Source of the DNA: Thauera sp. 2A1
GTDB taxonomy: Bacteria > Pseudomonadota > Gammaproteobacteria > Burkholderiales > Rhodocyclaceae
DNA: 64,000 nucleotides
Assembly (NCBI RefSeq): GCF_009469595.2
Contig: NZ_SSXV01000012.1
Coordinates: 62,001 to 126,000 of the forward strand
Direction: 5' to 3'
The notes beneath the pieces are model-generated. The model did no database searches. It was given only the letters and a program-made list of their open reading frames with translations, and was not told where the DNA came from. This document shows, one piece after another, positions 28,535 to 38,050 of the stretch; the first letter of the stretch is position 1, and each line of letters begins with the position of its first letter. The translations under genes were made by a program, and so were the position numbers.

Positions 28535-31435
28535 CTAAATATCCAGACTACCCTGCGACCCCACATGTCCCGCCTCGCTCGCCCCGCGCTCCACGCCGCT
28601 CCACGCAGTGATTAGCTCGTTGTAGGCGCGGGCGTCTTCGGCCCAGCCCTTGCGCTCGCACAAGGTGTAGAGGCGGTAGGCCAGCGCGCGGATGGGTTCG
28701 GCGCGGGCGGGCATGCGGGCGAGCAGCGCGCCGGCGGCGGTTTCGCCGTCCTGGTTCAGTGCGCGGATCATCTGGTGCAGGGCTTCCCACACCGGCACGC
28801 GGGTGTCGGTTTCCGGGTTCCAGTCGCGCGGCATCTCGGCCCATTTCAAAAGGCGCAGGTCGCCCTTGCCGGATTCGACCACTCCGGCCTCCGTCAGGCC
28901 AGTGACGCTGGTGCCCTTGGCGCGGGCGAGCACGTCGGCCTCGCCATACTTGCCGGTGGCCCAGCCTTGGCCCTCGAACCAGTGCAGGCAGAACTGGGTG
29001 TCGTGGTCGAAGTCGTCCTCGGCGAGGAAGCGGTTGATGAGTTGCAGCGCGGTGCGCACGCTCATCGGCTTGCCGTCGGCTTCCAGCACCGCGGCGTACT
29101 GGCTGAAGATCGCCATGCCGGGGCCGATGATCGCCTGGGACAGATCGACCGGCGCCACCGGGCTGTTGATGCCGCCACGGGTCATGTCCATCAGCGCCTC
29201 AGGCAGCACGGCGTTGAGTTCGCGGATGAACTCGCGACGGCTGACGTTGGCGGCATCGGCGTCGCGCTTGCGGCAGACGAGGACGATGCTGGAGGCGAGC
29301 GCGTTGGTGCCGGAACCGATCATGCGGTTACCCAGCTCGGTACGCATCGGCCAAGTGCCGGTTAAGGCGAAGCCGGCACAGATCACCGCATCGAGGAAGG
29401 TTTCCCAACCGGTGCTGGAGGTACCGGCGTCGCCCTTGGTTTCCGCCTGCTTGAAGGCGTAGTAGATCGTCACCGGAAAGGCGGGATGCGCCTGCTCGGC
29501 CAGGTTATGGATGGCGCGGGTCATGCCGTCGAGGAAGAAGGCTTCGGCATCCTGCTTACCGCCATGGCGATAGGCTGTGGCGACCAACTCTTCGGCCTTG
29601 GGCACCGCCAGCGTAGCGTAAAGACTGGGAAATATCGGCTTCAGGCTCTTCCGTAGCCAGACGTAGAAGAAATCGGACAGGTCGGCGTAGCCGATGTTGT
29701 CGTAATACGGTGGATCCGTAGAAACGACCTTGAACCGGCTAATAAGTTGAGTTGCCGCATCGCTCTGGAGTGCGAAGCCGCCCGATCCACCGGGATGCCG
29801 CTCCACAACGCGCTCTACTGCACGAAGACCACTATCAAAACTCCCAGCCGTTTCGGCAAGAATGTTCGACTCCGCGTAGTCCCAAAGCATGGGCAACGCC
29901 TGCCGTGCGTAGACGTTTCGAACAGTCGCCTCACGCCCTCTGGCAGCCTGAGCCAAGTCCCAACCACATAAAGAAGAGTTGCGATCTGCGAGGCGGTCCA
30001 CCGAGAGGGCTAGGAAGGTGCCCACGGCATGCGCATACGCCGTCGCGCCGAGTCCGCCGGCATCCAATGCGATACCATCGTCGTCCCCTCCCGTCGCCTG
30101 CGCATCCTGGCGGCACTTTTCGATGACCTCCTGCACCAGATCGGAAAAGGTCGTCAGCGCCACCAGTTGGCGGGGGGTGAAGAGGTCACCCCACTCTTTG
30201 AGACCGTAAGGCACGCAAGTGCCACCCGTGAGTCGGGCCGGCACATCACCCGATGGCTTCCATGTCGCCTTCGCCTGTCGAGCAATGGCTTCGTCCTCTT
30301 CAGTCGGGCTGAGATAAACACGCCCGCGCACGTCTTCGGCAATAACGGCCATCAGTCGTGCGCCCATGCGCCCAGCCTGTCCCTCGGCCTTGATGTAGTC
30401 GCCACCAATTGGCGTACCAGACAGCACGCACTGGAAATTCGCACCACGCCCGGCGGCCTTGGTGCCAGCTTTCGCGGCTTCAGTCAGCGGCCCGACCTTC
30501 ACCGAGAACCGATAGGCATCCCGTTCGACCACCGGCTCGACATACGCCTCCTTGCCCGCCTTGCTCGAAAGCACGAAGGTGGAGGCCAGCGGCACCTCGG
30601 CATGGCTGAAAGCGGGGTTGGGGCTCTTCACCGTGCGCGCCCATAGCCAGGCAATCACGGTGAGCTTCTGGCCGAGCAACGGCTTGAGATCCGGACGCTC
30701 GGCGACCATCTCGGCGGTGACTTCGATTTTCGGGTACAGGTGGCCGATGCGCTTTTCCGCTTCTGCCCGCATCCAGGCGCCGTAGCGGCGCACGTCCTCG
30801 GCCAGCCCCTTGGCGCCGGACCAGTCCTCGGCCAGCTTGCCCTGCTTGTCGCCGGGGATGCGCGGCCCCACCGGCGCACGGCCCGCAAAGCGCGGCGGGA
30901 TCTCGATCATCGCCTTATTGATCGTCACCGCGACCGGGTTGAGGTCGCTGGCGTAGCTCTCCAGTCCCAGGCGCTGCGCCTCCAGCGGCAGCGCGCCACC
31001 ACCCGCAAACGGATCATGGAAGGCGGGCAGCTTTTCCGGGTTGAAGAGCTCGGCCGCCTGCGGATGGCCCTTGTTGAGCGCACAGGTCTCGCGCCAGCTG
31101 TTCCAGATCTCCGCGCGGGCGCGGGCGAGCACTTCCTCGTTGTTGGTGTTCTCCCACTGCACGAGGTCTTCGATGATCTTGAACAGGCGCTCGCGCTCGA
31201 TGGCGGCCTTTTCCTTGTTCACCCCGCGCCCCAGGTGGCGCTCATAGCCGGGGTCATTGACCATCTGCGCAAAGATCACCGCCCGCGCCGCGGCCAGCGG
31301 CCGGCGCGCCCACCACAGGTGCAGCGTGCTGGGGTGGCCGTGGCGGATCGACTTCTCCCGCGCCGCGGCGACGTTGATGGCGTCGAGCGGGAGGGCGACT
31401 TCGATGAGTTTCTTGGGGGTTTTGATATTCGTCAT
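28535..31435 (-). CDS. DUF1156-family DNA methyltransferase
   Basis: The 966-residue protein starts with the DUF1156 signature ([20 protein letters not shown], then [20 protein letters not shown]). The SAM-binding motif [13 protein letters not shown] is at 141-153, with DLNPVA at 164-169. A DPPY catalytic motif ([20 protein letters not shown]) sits near residue 574, as in amino-methylating DNA methylases (N6-adenine or N4-cytosine). It presumably marks host DNA for the associated helicase/ATPase system. It abuts the HEPN gene (stop and start touching). Confidence 0.9.
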   Translation of the reverse strand: MTNIKTPKKLIEVALPLDAINVAAAREKSIRHGHPSTLHLWWARRPLAAARAVIFAQMVNDPGYERHLGRGVNKEKAAIERERLFKIIEDLVQWENTNNEEVLARARAEIWNSWRETCALNKGHPQAAELFNPEKLPAFHDPFAGGGALPLEAQRLGLESYASDLNPVAVTINKAMIEIPPRFAGRAPVGPRIPGDKQGKLAEDWSGAKGLAEDVRRYGAWMRAEAEKRIGHLYPKIEVTAEMVAERPDLKPLLGQKLTVIAWLWARTVKSPNPAFSHAEVPLASTFVLSSKAGKEAYVEPVVERDAYRFSVKVGPLTEAAKAGTKAAGRGANFQCVLSGTPIGGDYIKAEGQAGRMGARLMAVIAEDVRGRVYLSPTEEDEAIARQAKATWKPSGDVPARLTGGTCVPYGLKEWGDLFTPRQLVALTTFSDLVQEVIEKCRQDAQATGGDDDGIALDAGGLGATAYAHAVGTFLALSVDRLADRNSSLCGWDLAQAARGREATVRNVYARQALPMLWDYAESNILAETAGSFDSGLRAVERVVERHPGGSGGFALQSDAATQLISRFKVVSTDPPYYDNIGYADLSDFFYVWLRKSLKPIFPSLYATLAVPKAEELVATAYRHGGKQDAEAFFLDGMTRAIHNLAEQAHPAFPVTIYYAFKQAETKGDAGTSSTGWETFLDAVICAGFALTGTWPMRTELGNRMIGSGTNALASSIVLVCRKRDADAANVSRREFIRELNAVLPEALMDMTRGGINSPVAPVDLSQAIIGPGMAIFSQYAAVLEADGKPMSVRTALQLINRFLAEDDFDHDTQFCLHWFEGQGWATGKYGEADVLARAKGTSVTGLTEAGVVESGKGDLRLLKWAEMPRDWNPETDTRVPVWEALHQMIRALNQDGETAAGALLARMPARAEPIRALAYRLYTLCERKGWAEDARAYNELITAWSGVERGASEAGHVGSQGSLDI

Positions 31436-32488
31436 TCAGTCGTCCCTTTCCCAGCCGACCTTGCCATCGCAATGGCTGCAGCCTGTTGAGTAGCTGTATT
31501 CCATGTCGCCGGTGTTCAAGTCGTTGCACCAACCGCACTGTTCAATGTGGTAAGAGATATCGAAGCAATTCGTGCAGAAGTAACCATCGCCACGCTTAAC
31601 GACGGTGTGGTAGCCCTCGCAAGCGCCGCAGTTGGCAGGTTCCCAGCGAACATCTCCGTCAGCAATGGCGCTGTGCGCCGCAGCATGGTCGATCAACGCG
31701 TCCGCCAGATCTTCAGGCTTGATGGGCATATCGCAGTGCTTGCACGTCGCGTAACCCTCGTTGGCAATCACTATCGGTTTGCTGCAGTGCGGGCAATTGA
31801 TCTCGACCTGGGTCTCGGTATGGTCGCAGACCACGCAATGAAGCGATGCGATCTGGCTGTCAAGATCCTTAGGCACGGCAGCCTTAAAGCCGCAGGCGCT
31901 ACATGCTCGCGGCGTGTTGCCGGCCTTACGCACTTTGGCCAGTTCGGTCTTGAGCGCCTTGAACTTGGCGCTCAGGTACTTTCGGTGAGCCTTCATTGCG
32001 AGATCCGCGCGCGCGATTTCGCCGGCAAAGTCATGGAAGTAGCCGCCCCACCCACTCAACAAGCGGTGGAGGTGAAACCATGACCGACAATGCTCAGCGA
32101 CGATCTGCGCTTTCGCCCCGTCGTCGCTCTCCATCTCGGGGTGGAAGAAGTGCACCATCTTGTTGCGATGGTTCGCCAGCGCACGAAAGCTGCCGTAGGC
32201 GTCATCCCCAATGTCCTCACCGACGACATCCCGAAGCCGCGCTCTTGCCTCTTCCAAGGTGATTGAGCTGAAGTCCCCCGCCATGAACTTAGCTAGATTG
32301 GCTTGTTCAGGCTTCGAGACGATCAACGACCAGTGCTCCTTCATCAGGCGTGCCTTGAGCAGCATTTCCACAGCCGCGCAGAAGTGGATGACGGAGTACT
32401 TGGGGTTCTTGTCGAACTCCGCGATGCCACGCAACAAGAAATCGAAGGCGTTTCGCGTCAGCGAGTCGAAGATGTCGTCCTGCATCAT
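31436..32488 (-). CDS. HEPN-domain protein with four zinc ribbons
   Basis: The N-terminal ~170 residues are helical and carry RNKMVH at 108-113, a canonical HEPN RX4H RNase motif with the usual polar residue after R. The C-terminal half has eight CXXC pairs: C196/C199, C218/C221, C232/C235, C249/C252, C287/C290, C305/C308, C318/C321 and C337/C340. These can form four zinc ribbons. HEPN proteins in defence islands are often RNA-cleaving effectors. Zinc ribbons suggest nucleic-acid or partner recognition. The gene overlaps the helicase by four bases and touches the methyltransferase gene. Exact family not recognised. Confidence 0.75.
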   Translation of the reverse strand: MMQDDIFDSLTRNAFDFLLRGIAEFDKNPKYSVIHFCAAVEMLLKARLMKEHWSLIVSKPEQANLAKFMAGDFSSITLEEARARLRDVVGEDIGDDAYGSFRALANHRNKMVHFFHPEMESDDGAKAQIVAEHCRSWFHLHRLLSGWGGYFHDFAGEIARADLAMKAHRKYLSAKFKALKTELAKVRKAGNTPRACSACGFKAAVPKDLDSQIASLHCVVCDHTETQVEINCPHCSKPIVIANEGYATCKHCDMPIKPEDLADALIDHAAAHSAIADGDVRWEPANCGACEGYHTVVKRGDGYFCTNCFDISYHIEQCGWCNDLNTGDMEYSYSTGCSHCDGKVGWERDD

Positions 32489-35400
32489 TTGACCGACTTC
32501 CCCCTAGCCAGCAGTTGGTCGAGATCGAGATTGATGCTGGTGACGGCCCAGTCCGGCTCCTGCGCGAACGGGCGGCGGATGTAGTACGGACCTTCGACGT
32601 CGTCGCAATCGACCAGCACGACCGCCAGGATGAACTTGTCGGCCTGATTGAGCCCGTAGAGGATCTCGTTGCGGGTGACGGTGATGGTGGTCGCGCCCTT
32701 GGCGCGCCCCTTGACCTCGATGTGGCGAGCAGGCGGCAGGCGGCCGTCGATCGGCCCCGGCAGGCTGGTGACGTCCCAGCCGCACTTCTGCGCGGACACG
32801 TCGATGACCTCATGACCGAGGGCGCGCTCGGCATCCATGACGGCCTGCATGGCGATGGCCTCGATGCGTGCGCGAGCGGCGGCGTCTGCGCTCCAGCCGG
32901 ATTCACCACGACGTTGCAACAAAAGCCCCTGCGGGATGACCAGCGCGCCGCCAACCACCGTGGGCGTGCTGGAGATCACATGGCGCATAGCCTGCAGCTC
33001 GGCGGTGCGGGTCTGCAGCCGGGCGGAGAGCTCGTCGAGTGTGCGCAGGGCGTTGTCGTAGTTGAGGCGCGGCTGCTTGCCGGCGGCGACGTCGTCCTTG
33101 AGCTTGATCGAGCGGTCCTGCCAGTAGTTGATCTCCTTCACCAGCCGTTCGTGCACCGCAGCGAGGGTCTTGTCGACCTGCTGTACGCGGCGGCTCCGGA
33201 CTTCCTCGAAATGCTCGGGCACCAGATGGGTGGATGCGTGAACGAGCGCCCGCTGTTCGAGCTGGTTGGCGTGGCCGGTGGCGACCCAGGGGGCGCCGAG
33301 CACGTCGCGGATGCGGGCGAGGTCGTCGTCGGCAATGGGCTCAAGGTCGAGGTGCGGCGCCCAGCCTGCATGGATGGCCTCGCCTGCAGGGTCGATCTCC
33401 ACGAACTGCATGCGGCGCGAGACGATGCGGTTTTGGTCCGCGCCTTCCTTCACGGCGTGATCGACAATGAACATCAGCCGCGGAGTGACCCCGAGGTCGG
33501 CCGGATCGATCAGAACCGCGCCCTGCTTGAGCTTGTTGCGATGCTGTTCCAGCACGATGTCGGTGACGGCCTGCATCAGCGGATGGCCGGGGTGCAGGAG
33601 GCTCGCCATCTTGGCCTCGGCGCGGCCGGGCACGCGGACGTGGTCCTTCTCGAAGCAGACGCGCTCGTAGCGGCGCAGCACCGGCTCGTTGTAACGCCGG
33701 TCGCGGCCGGCGATCTGGCGGTCGCGTTCGCGGATGATGGCGGGTACATGAGTGATCTCGGCGCGGCCGGCTTCGCGCGGACGCAGTTCGCCCCCGAGCG
33801 ACTGGAACGCCTGATTGAAGAAAGCGCGGATGAAATAGGGCTGCAGCTTGCGGGCTTCGGCCTTCTCCATCTCTTCCTTCACCGCGTAGAGGCGCTGCGG
33901 GTCCATGACCTCTTCACACAGCGCGTTGCGACGGATGATGTTCTGCAGGTGGTCGGTGTCGAGCGCGCCTTCGATCTTGCGGAAGAGCTCGGCCTTGCGG
34001 GCGGGGTCTTCGCCGTACTTGATGGCCTCGATGAGGAGTTCGCGCAGGCTCTTTTCCTCGAACACTTCGCCGAGGATGTCGAACACCCGCCCGCCCAGGG
34101 CCTTGCGTTCGACTTCCAGCTTGTCGAACAGGCGCTGGAAGACATCGCCTTCGCGGGTCTCGTTGGCGACCATGTTCCACAGGTGGCAGATCTCGGTCTG
34201 GCCGATACGGTGGATGCGGCCGAAGCGCTGCTCGATGCGGTTGGGGTTCCAGGGCAGGTCGTAATTGACCATGAGGTTGGCGTTTTGCAGGTTCACGCCT
34301 TCGCCGGCCGCGTCGGTGGCGATGAGCACGCGCACAACCGGGTCGTTGCGGAAAAGCTCCTGCACCTTGCGCCTGTCCTCGCGCTTGACGCCACCGTGGA
34401 TGACCACCACCGCCTCTTCGCTACCCAGCACGCCGCGGATCTTCACGGCGAGGTAGTTCAGGGTGTCGCGGTGCTCGGTGAAGACGATGAGCTTGCGCTG
34501 ACGGCCGTCGGCATCGCGCATCTCGGGCGTGTCCTGCAGCAGGCGCGAGAGCTCGTCCCACTTGCGGTCCTGGCCGGAATGCACCACTAGGCGGGCCTGC
34601 TCTTCCAGCCCTTCGAGGATGACGATCTCGGCCTGCAACTCGACGATGGTGCGCGCGGCGGTGGCCTGATCGACGACCGATTCTTCGAACTCCTCGTAGT
34701 CTTCCGGGGCGAGGTTGTCAGGGGCGTCCCAGATGTCTTCGCCGGCGCCGTTGGTGAACACGCTGTTGGCGAGCACTTCGCCGCGCTGGCGCAGCTTCTC
34801 TTCTTCGACCCGGCGTTGCAGCTTGGTCCGGCGACGGCGCAGCGACTGGTAGATCGCCTCGGGGCTGGAGGCGAGCCGACGCTGCAGCGCGGTGAGCGCG
34901 AAACCAACCGTGCCGCGGCGCGCGCCGTCTTCGAGTTGATCGGCGCGGTTCATCTCCGTCTTCACGTAGTCGGTGACCGCGCCGTACAGCGCGGCTTCGA
35001 GATCCGAGAGGCGGTAATTGACCGTATAGGCGTGGCGCTCGGGAAAAAGCTTCGTGCCGTCGAAGCGCAGCATCTCTTCCTTGACCATGCGGCGCATGAG
35101 GTCGGACACATCCACCTTGTGCGCGCCGTCGCGGAACTTGCCGTAGAAGCGATCGGAATCGAGCAGCGACAGGAAGAGCTGGAAATCCTCTTCCTTGCCG
35201 TTGTGCGGTGTCGCGGTCATCAGCAGGAAATGCCGGGTGATGCTGCCGAGCAGTTCGCCGAGCTGAAAGCGCTTGGTCTTGTTGATCTTGTTGCCGAAGT
35301 AGTTGGCCGAGAGCTTGTGCGCCTCATCGACCACCACCAGATCCCAGCGCGTGAGCTGCAGCTTCTGCAGCAGGTCGTCGTTGCGCGAGAGCTGATCGAC

Positions 35401-36015
35401 CCGGGCCACCAGCAGGTCGGTGTCCTCGAACGGGTTGCCGCTGGCGCTGTTCTCGACGAGGTCGCGACCGAAGATGCGGAACTCCAGCCCGAACTTCTCG
35501 CGCATCTCGTCCTGCCACTGCTCCACAAGGCTGCCTGGGGCGACGATGAGCACGCGGCGGGCGTCGGCGCGCATCAGGAGCTCGCGGATGAACAGGCCCG
35601 CCATGATCGTCTTGCCCGCGCCGGGGTCGTCAGCCAGGACGTAGCGCAGCGGCTGACGCGGCAACATGGACTCGTAGACCGCGGTGATCTGGTGCGGCAG
35701 CGGTTCGACGTTGGAGGTATGCACCGCCATCATCGGGTCGAACAAATGCGCGAGGTTGATCCGCCACGCCTCTGCCGCGAGCTTGAACGCTTCGCCGGGC
35801 GCATCGAAGGCCCACGGGCGGCCTTCTTCGGCAACTGACAGGTTTGCCTCGTCGTTGCGGAACACCATGCGTTCGCCGAAGCGTCCGTCGGCCGTCTTGT
35901 AGACCACGGTGAGCGCGTCGGGGCCGACCGGCTCGGTGGCGACGACGCGCACGATCTGGCCCAGCTCGATACCAACCAGCGCGGTGTTCGGGGTGATCTG
36001 TTCGAGCTTGAGCAT
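32485..36015 (-). CDS. SNF2-type (HepA/DrmD-like) helicase with C-terminal DUF3883-like domain
   Basis: The 1176-residue protein has both helicase lobes: Walker A DDPGAGKT (129-136), DEAH (230-233), TATPHNG near 267, and the lobe-2 motifs [14 protein letters not shown] and [10 protein letters not shown]. The C-terminal ~100 residues contain [20 protein letters not shown], a DUF3883-type region resembling a PD-(D/E)XK core. The start [10 protein letters not shown] was chosen because a TATAAT lies about 45 bp upstream; longer starts would fall inside that promoter. It is the first gene of the seven-gene operon and the helicase of the helicase-methylase-ATPase trio. Confidence 0.9.
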   Translation of the reverse strand: MLKLEQITPNTALVGIELGQIVRVVATEPVGPDALTVVYKTADGRFGERMVFRNDEANLSVAEEGRPWAFDAPGEAFKLAAEAWRINLAHLFDPMMAVHTSNVEPLPHQITAVYESMLPRQPLRYVLADDPGAGKTIMAGLFIRELLMRADARRVLIVAPGSLVEQWQDEMREKFGLEFRIFGRDLVENSASGNPFEDTDLLVARVDQLSRNDDLLQKLQLTRWDLVVVDEAHKLSANYFGNKINKTKRFQLGELLGSITRHFLLMTATPHNGKEEDFQLFLSLLDSDRFYGKFRDGAHKVDVSDLMRRMVKEEMLRFDGTKLFPERHAYTVNYRLSDLEAALYGAVTDYVKTEMNRADQLEDGARRGTVGFALTALQRRLASSPEAIYQSLRRRRTKLQRRVEEEKLRQRGEVLANSVFTNGAGEDIWDAPDNLAPEDYEEFEESVVDQATAARTIVELQAEIVILEGLEEQARLVVHSGQDRKWDELSRLLQDTPEMRDADGRQRKLIVFTEHRDTLNYLAVKIRGVLGSEEAVVVIHGGVKREDRRKVQELFRNDPVVRVLIATDAAGEGVNLQNANLMVNYDLPWNPNRIEQRFGRIHRIGQTEICHLWNMVANETREGDVFQRLFDKLEVERKALGGRVFDILGEVFEEKSLRELLIEAIKYGEDPARKAELFRKIEGALDTDHLQNIIRRNALCEEVMDPQRLYAVKEEMEKAEARKLQPYFIRAFFNQAFQSLGGELRPREAGRAEITHVPAIIRERDRQIAGRDRRYNEPVLRRYERVCFEKDHVRVPGRAEAKMASLLHPGHPLMQAVTDIVLEQHRNKLKQGAVLIDPADLGVTPRLMFIVDHAVKEGADQNRIVSRRMQFVEIDPAGEAIHAGWAPHLDLEPIADDDLARIRDVLGAPWVATGHANQLEQRALVHASTHLVPEHFEEVRSRRVQQVDKTLAAVHERLVKEINYWQDRSIKLKDDVAAGKQPRLNYDNALRTLDELSARLQTRTAELQAMRHVISSTPTVVGGALVIPQGLLLQRRGESGWSADAAARARIEAIAMQAVMDAERALGHEVIDVSAQKCGWDVTSLPGPIDGRLPPARHIEVKGRAKGATTITVTRNEILYGLNQADKFILAVVLVDCDDVEGPYYIRRPFAQEPDWAVTSINLDLDQLLARGKSVK

Positions 36016-36058
36016 GGGGGGCGCGAGGGCGTGGTTGGGTGCGGGGGAGCGACCTGGC

Positions 36059-36064
36059 ATTATA
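36059..36064 (-). promoter_or_regulatory. Likely -10 element of the defence operon
   Basis: A consensus TATAAT on the minus strand lies 44 bp upstream of the helicase start. No good -35 is visible at 16-18 bp, so the promoter may need an activator or an extended element. Confidence 0.5.
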
Positions 36065-36102
36065 CCGATCGCAAACATGACCCATTGCGAACCACGACGC
36101 AA

Positions 36103-36618
36103 AGCCGCTCTGGAACGTTCGCCCCAGCATCAGGCCGCTGCTGGGAGCTGATTTGCGCAGAGATCTACTCTTCGCAAATACGCTTCAGTGCAGCCTGATG
36201 CGGCTCGGGTTCATTGCCGCGCCTGGCGCGGGCTGCGAGCCCGCCGAGTCACACCACCGGCGGCACTCAATGCGCCCCTTCAGATCCGCGACCGGATAGA
36301 AGACCAAGGCGTTGCCCTGTTTCACTTTCTGCAGAAGGTCGTGTCGCTGCTGTCGGCCTCGGTATGCAGGTCAGCCTGCACGTCCTGGCGCGGCGCACGG
36401 CGAAGGAACTGGAAGATCGACAGGAACTCCGCGCCACCCTCCGCCCAGCCGCCAAACAAGACTGTCGATGGCCGCTGGCGTGAGCGTGACGTGCTGCGGG
36501 TCATCGCTCCTCGGGCTGTCACGCCGCGCGGGAACCCACGCTGCGTCCGCAGTTCTGAAGCATGGGATCAATCACGCGCAGACGACCGGGCCGGGCGCCA
36601 GGTCATCGGGCACATGTC
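36103..36618. other. Gene-poor stretch with decayed coding remnants
   Basis: No intact gene is visible. Minus-strand fragments look like pieces of proteins in shifted frames, for example LQKVKQGNALVFYPVADLKG ending at a stop at 36185-36187 and, further upstream, HVTLTPAAIDSLVWRLGGGW. In-frame stops and frame changes separate them. This is consistent with an old transposase or island gene that has decayed, but I cannot name it. Confidence 0.4.
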
Positions 36619-36969
36619 ATGACGGGCAGGATACGCAGGAAGCTGCTTGCGGCGGTGGAGCCGGGCCGGCCGGCGGACGAAGACGTCGTCTGCCCCTTGT
36701 GCGGCCGCCCCATCCCGGCGTCGCAGCGCGACGAGCATCATCTGCGCCCGAAATCCGAGGGCGGGCGCGAGACGACGACGCTGCACCGCATCTGCCACCG
36801 CCAGATCCATGCGCTGCTTACCGAGCGCGAGCTGGCGGCAGCGTATTTCACCATCGACGCCCTGCTCGCCCATCCCGAGCTGGCAAGATTCCTGCGCTGG
36901 GTGAAGCACAAGCCGGACGACTTCTTCGAGCGGACGCGCAAGAGCGCGCGGCTGCGCGCCCGGCACTGA
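36619..36969 (+). CDS. Small HNH-type endonuclease-like protein
   Basis: The 116-residue product has an N-terminal zinc pair VCPLCGRPI. An HNH-like core follows, DEHHLRPKSEGGRETTTLHRICHRQIHALL, spanning residues ~40-69, with the paired histidines, central Arg-Thr-rich segment and terminal CHRQIH. A helical tail of about 45 residues closes it. The second H of HNH is retained while the central N is not obvious. Similar short HNH proteins are common in Proteobacteria, often outside phages. It marks the right end of the island and converges with the aldo/keto reductase. Confidence 0.75.
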   Translation: MTGRIRRKLLAAVEPGRPADEDVVCPLCGRPIPASQRDEHHLRPKSEGGRETTTLHRICHRQIHALLTERELAAAYFTIDALLAHPELARFLRWVKHKPDDFFERTRKSARLRARH

Positions 36970-36990
36970 ACACACGCACATGCCCGGCGC

Positions 36991-37824
36991 CTACAGCATC
37001 TCCAGCGGCCGCGGCCCGCGCGGCGGCGGGAACAGGCGGTCGAGCTCGACCAGCGTGGCGGCGTCCAGCGCAAGCCGAAGCGCACCGAAGTTCTCCTCCA
37101 CCCGGCGCACGTCCGAGGCCTTGGGAATGACGATCACGCCTGGTTGCTGCAGCAGCCACGCCAGCGCCACCTGGGCCGGCGTCGCCTGCAGGCTGCGCGC
37201 CAGTTCGACGAGCTTCGGTTGTGCCAGCAGGCGCGCCTGCTCCAGCGGCGAATAGGCCATCAGCGGCACGTTGCGCGCGGCGCACCAGGGCTGCAGGTCC
37301 CACTCGATGCCGCGCCGGCTGAGGTTGTACAGGACCTGATCGACCGCGAAGCCATCGCCGCCCGGCACCGCGCAGAGTTCCTGCATGTCCTGCACGTCCA
37401 GGTTGCTGATGCCCCAGCGGCGGATCTTGCCCGCCGCCTGCAGGCGCTCGAAGGCTTCCACTGTGTCATCGAACGGGATGTCGCCGCGCCAGTGCAGCAG
37501 GTAGAGATCCAGGCAGTCGACGCCGAGGCGCTTCAGGCTGCGCTCGCACGCGGCCGGCATGGTGCGGCGCCCGGCATTGAACGGATACACCTTGCTGACG
37601 AGGAAGACCTGCTCGCGCCGGCCGCGGATCGCCTCGCCCACCAGCTCCTCCGAGGCGCCGTCGCCGTACATCTCGGCGGTATCGATCAGCGTCATGCCCA
37701 GCTCGATGCCTCGCTGCAGCGCCGCGAGCTCGGTGGCGCGGCGGGCGCGCGTCTCGCCCATCATCCAGGTGCCCATGCCCAGTGCGGGGACCTGCGTCCC
37801 ATCGGGCAGCGCGATGCTCTTCAT
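36991..37824 (-). CDS. Aldo/keto reductase
   Basis: The 277-residue protein is an NADPH-dependent aldo/keto reductase TIM barrel. It starts with the cofactor-proximal [12 protein letters not shown]. The catalytic Asp and Tyr are in [11 protein letters not shown], Lys in [12 protein letters not shown] and His in [14 protein letters not shown]. The C-terminal NADPH-binding block is [20 protein letters not shown]. It is divergent from the P450 gene. Substrate cannot be predicted. Confidence 0.93.
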   Translation of the reverse strand: MKSIALPDGTQVPALGMGTWMMGETRARRATELAALQRGIELGMTLIDTAEMYGDGASEELVGEAIRGRREQVFLVSKVYPFNAGRRTMPAACERSLKRLGVDCLDLYLLHWRGDIPFDDTVEAFERLQAAGKIRRWGISNLDVQDMQELCAVPGGDGFAVDQVLYNLSRRGIEWDLQPWCAARNVPLMAYSPLEQARLLAQPKLVELARSLQATPAQVALAWLLQQPGVIVIPKASDVRRVEENFGALRLALDAATLVELDRLFPPPRGPRPLEML

Positions 37825-37962
37825 GGCGACTTCACTCCTCTACTTCCGTCCTTGGCCCGCCATTATTGGCCAACGCAGGCCGCAACGCGCTGCCCGGCCG
37901 GACATGCCGCCCATCAGCAAAAAGCAATGGACACGACCTTGCCGCTCCTCTCGCGGCAGGTC

Positions 37963-37976
37963 TTGACCCTCATCAA
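37963..37976. promoter_or_regulatory. FNR/ANR-like box in the aldo/keto reductase-P450 gap
   Basis: TTGACCCTCATCAA matches the FNR/CRP-family consensus TTGAT-N4-ATCAA at 9 of 10 positions. It lies 74 bp upstream of the P450 start and 138 bp upstream of the reductase start. Regulation by an oxygen- or nitric-oxide-responsive FNR-type factor is possible. Confidence 0.5.
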
Positions 37977-37993
37977 GGCCAACCCGCCCATAC

Positions 37994-38020
37994 CCGATCA
38001 AATTACTCGACTTTGATCGG
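37994..38020. promoter_or_regulatory. Perfect palindrome upstream of the P450 gene
   Basis: CCGATCAAA (37994-38002) and TTTGATCGG (38012-38020) form a perfect 9-bp inverted repeat around 9 bp. It ends 30 bp before the P450 start codon. It looks like an operator for a dimeric regulator; none is encoded next to it. Confidence 0.6.
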
Positions 38021-38050
38021 CGGCACGCCCGCCCACGCAGGGACGGCAAC

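Noticed and set aside
23060..36102. Assignment of the defence operon to DISARM or BREX
   Set aside because: The helicase resembles DrmD, but drmA, drmB and drmC are absent, as are pglZ, brxC and brxL. The DUF499/DUF1156 pair points to the helicase-methylase-ATPase type instead.
32485..36102. Longer helicase start with 29 extra residues ([13 protein letters not shown]...)
   Set aside because: That start lies upstream of the TATAAT likely to be the promoter, and the extra residues do not resemble the helicase family.
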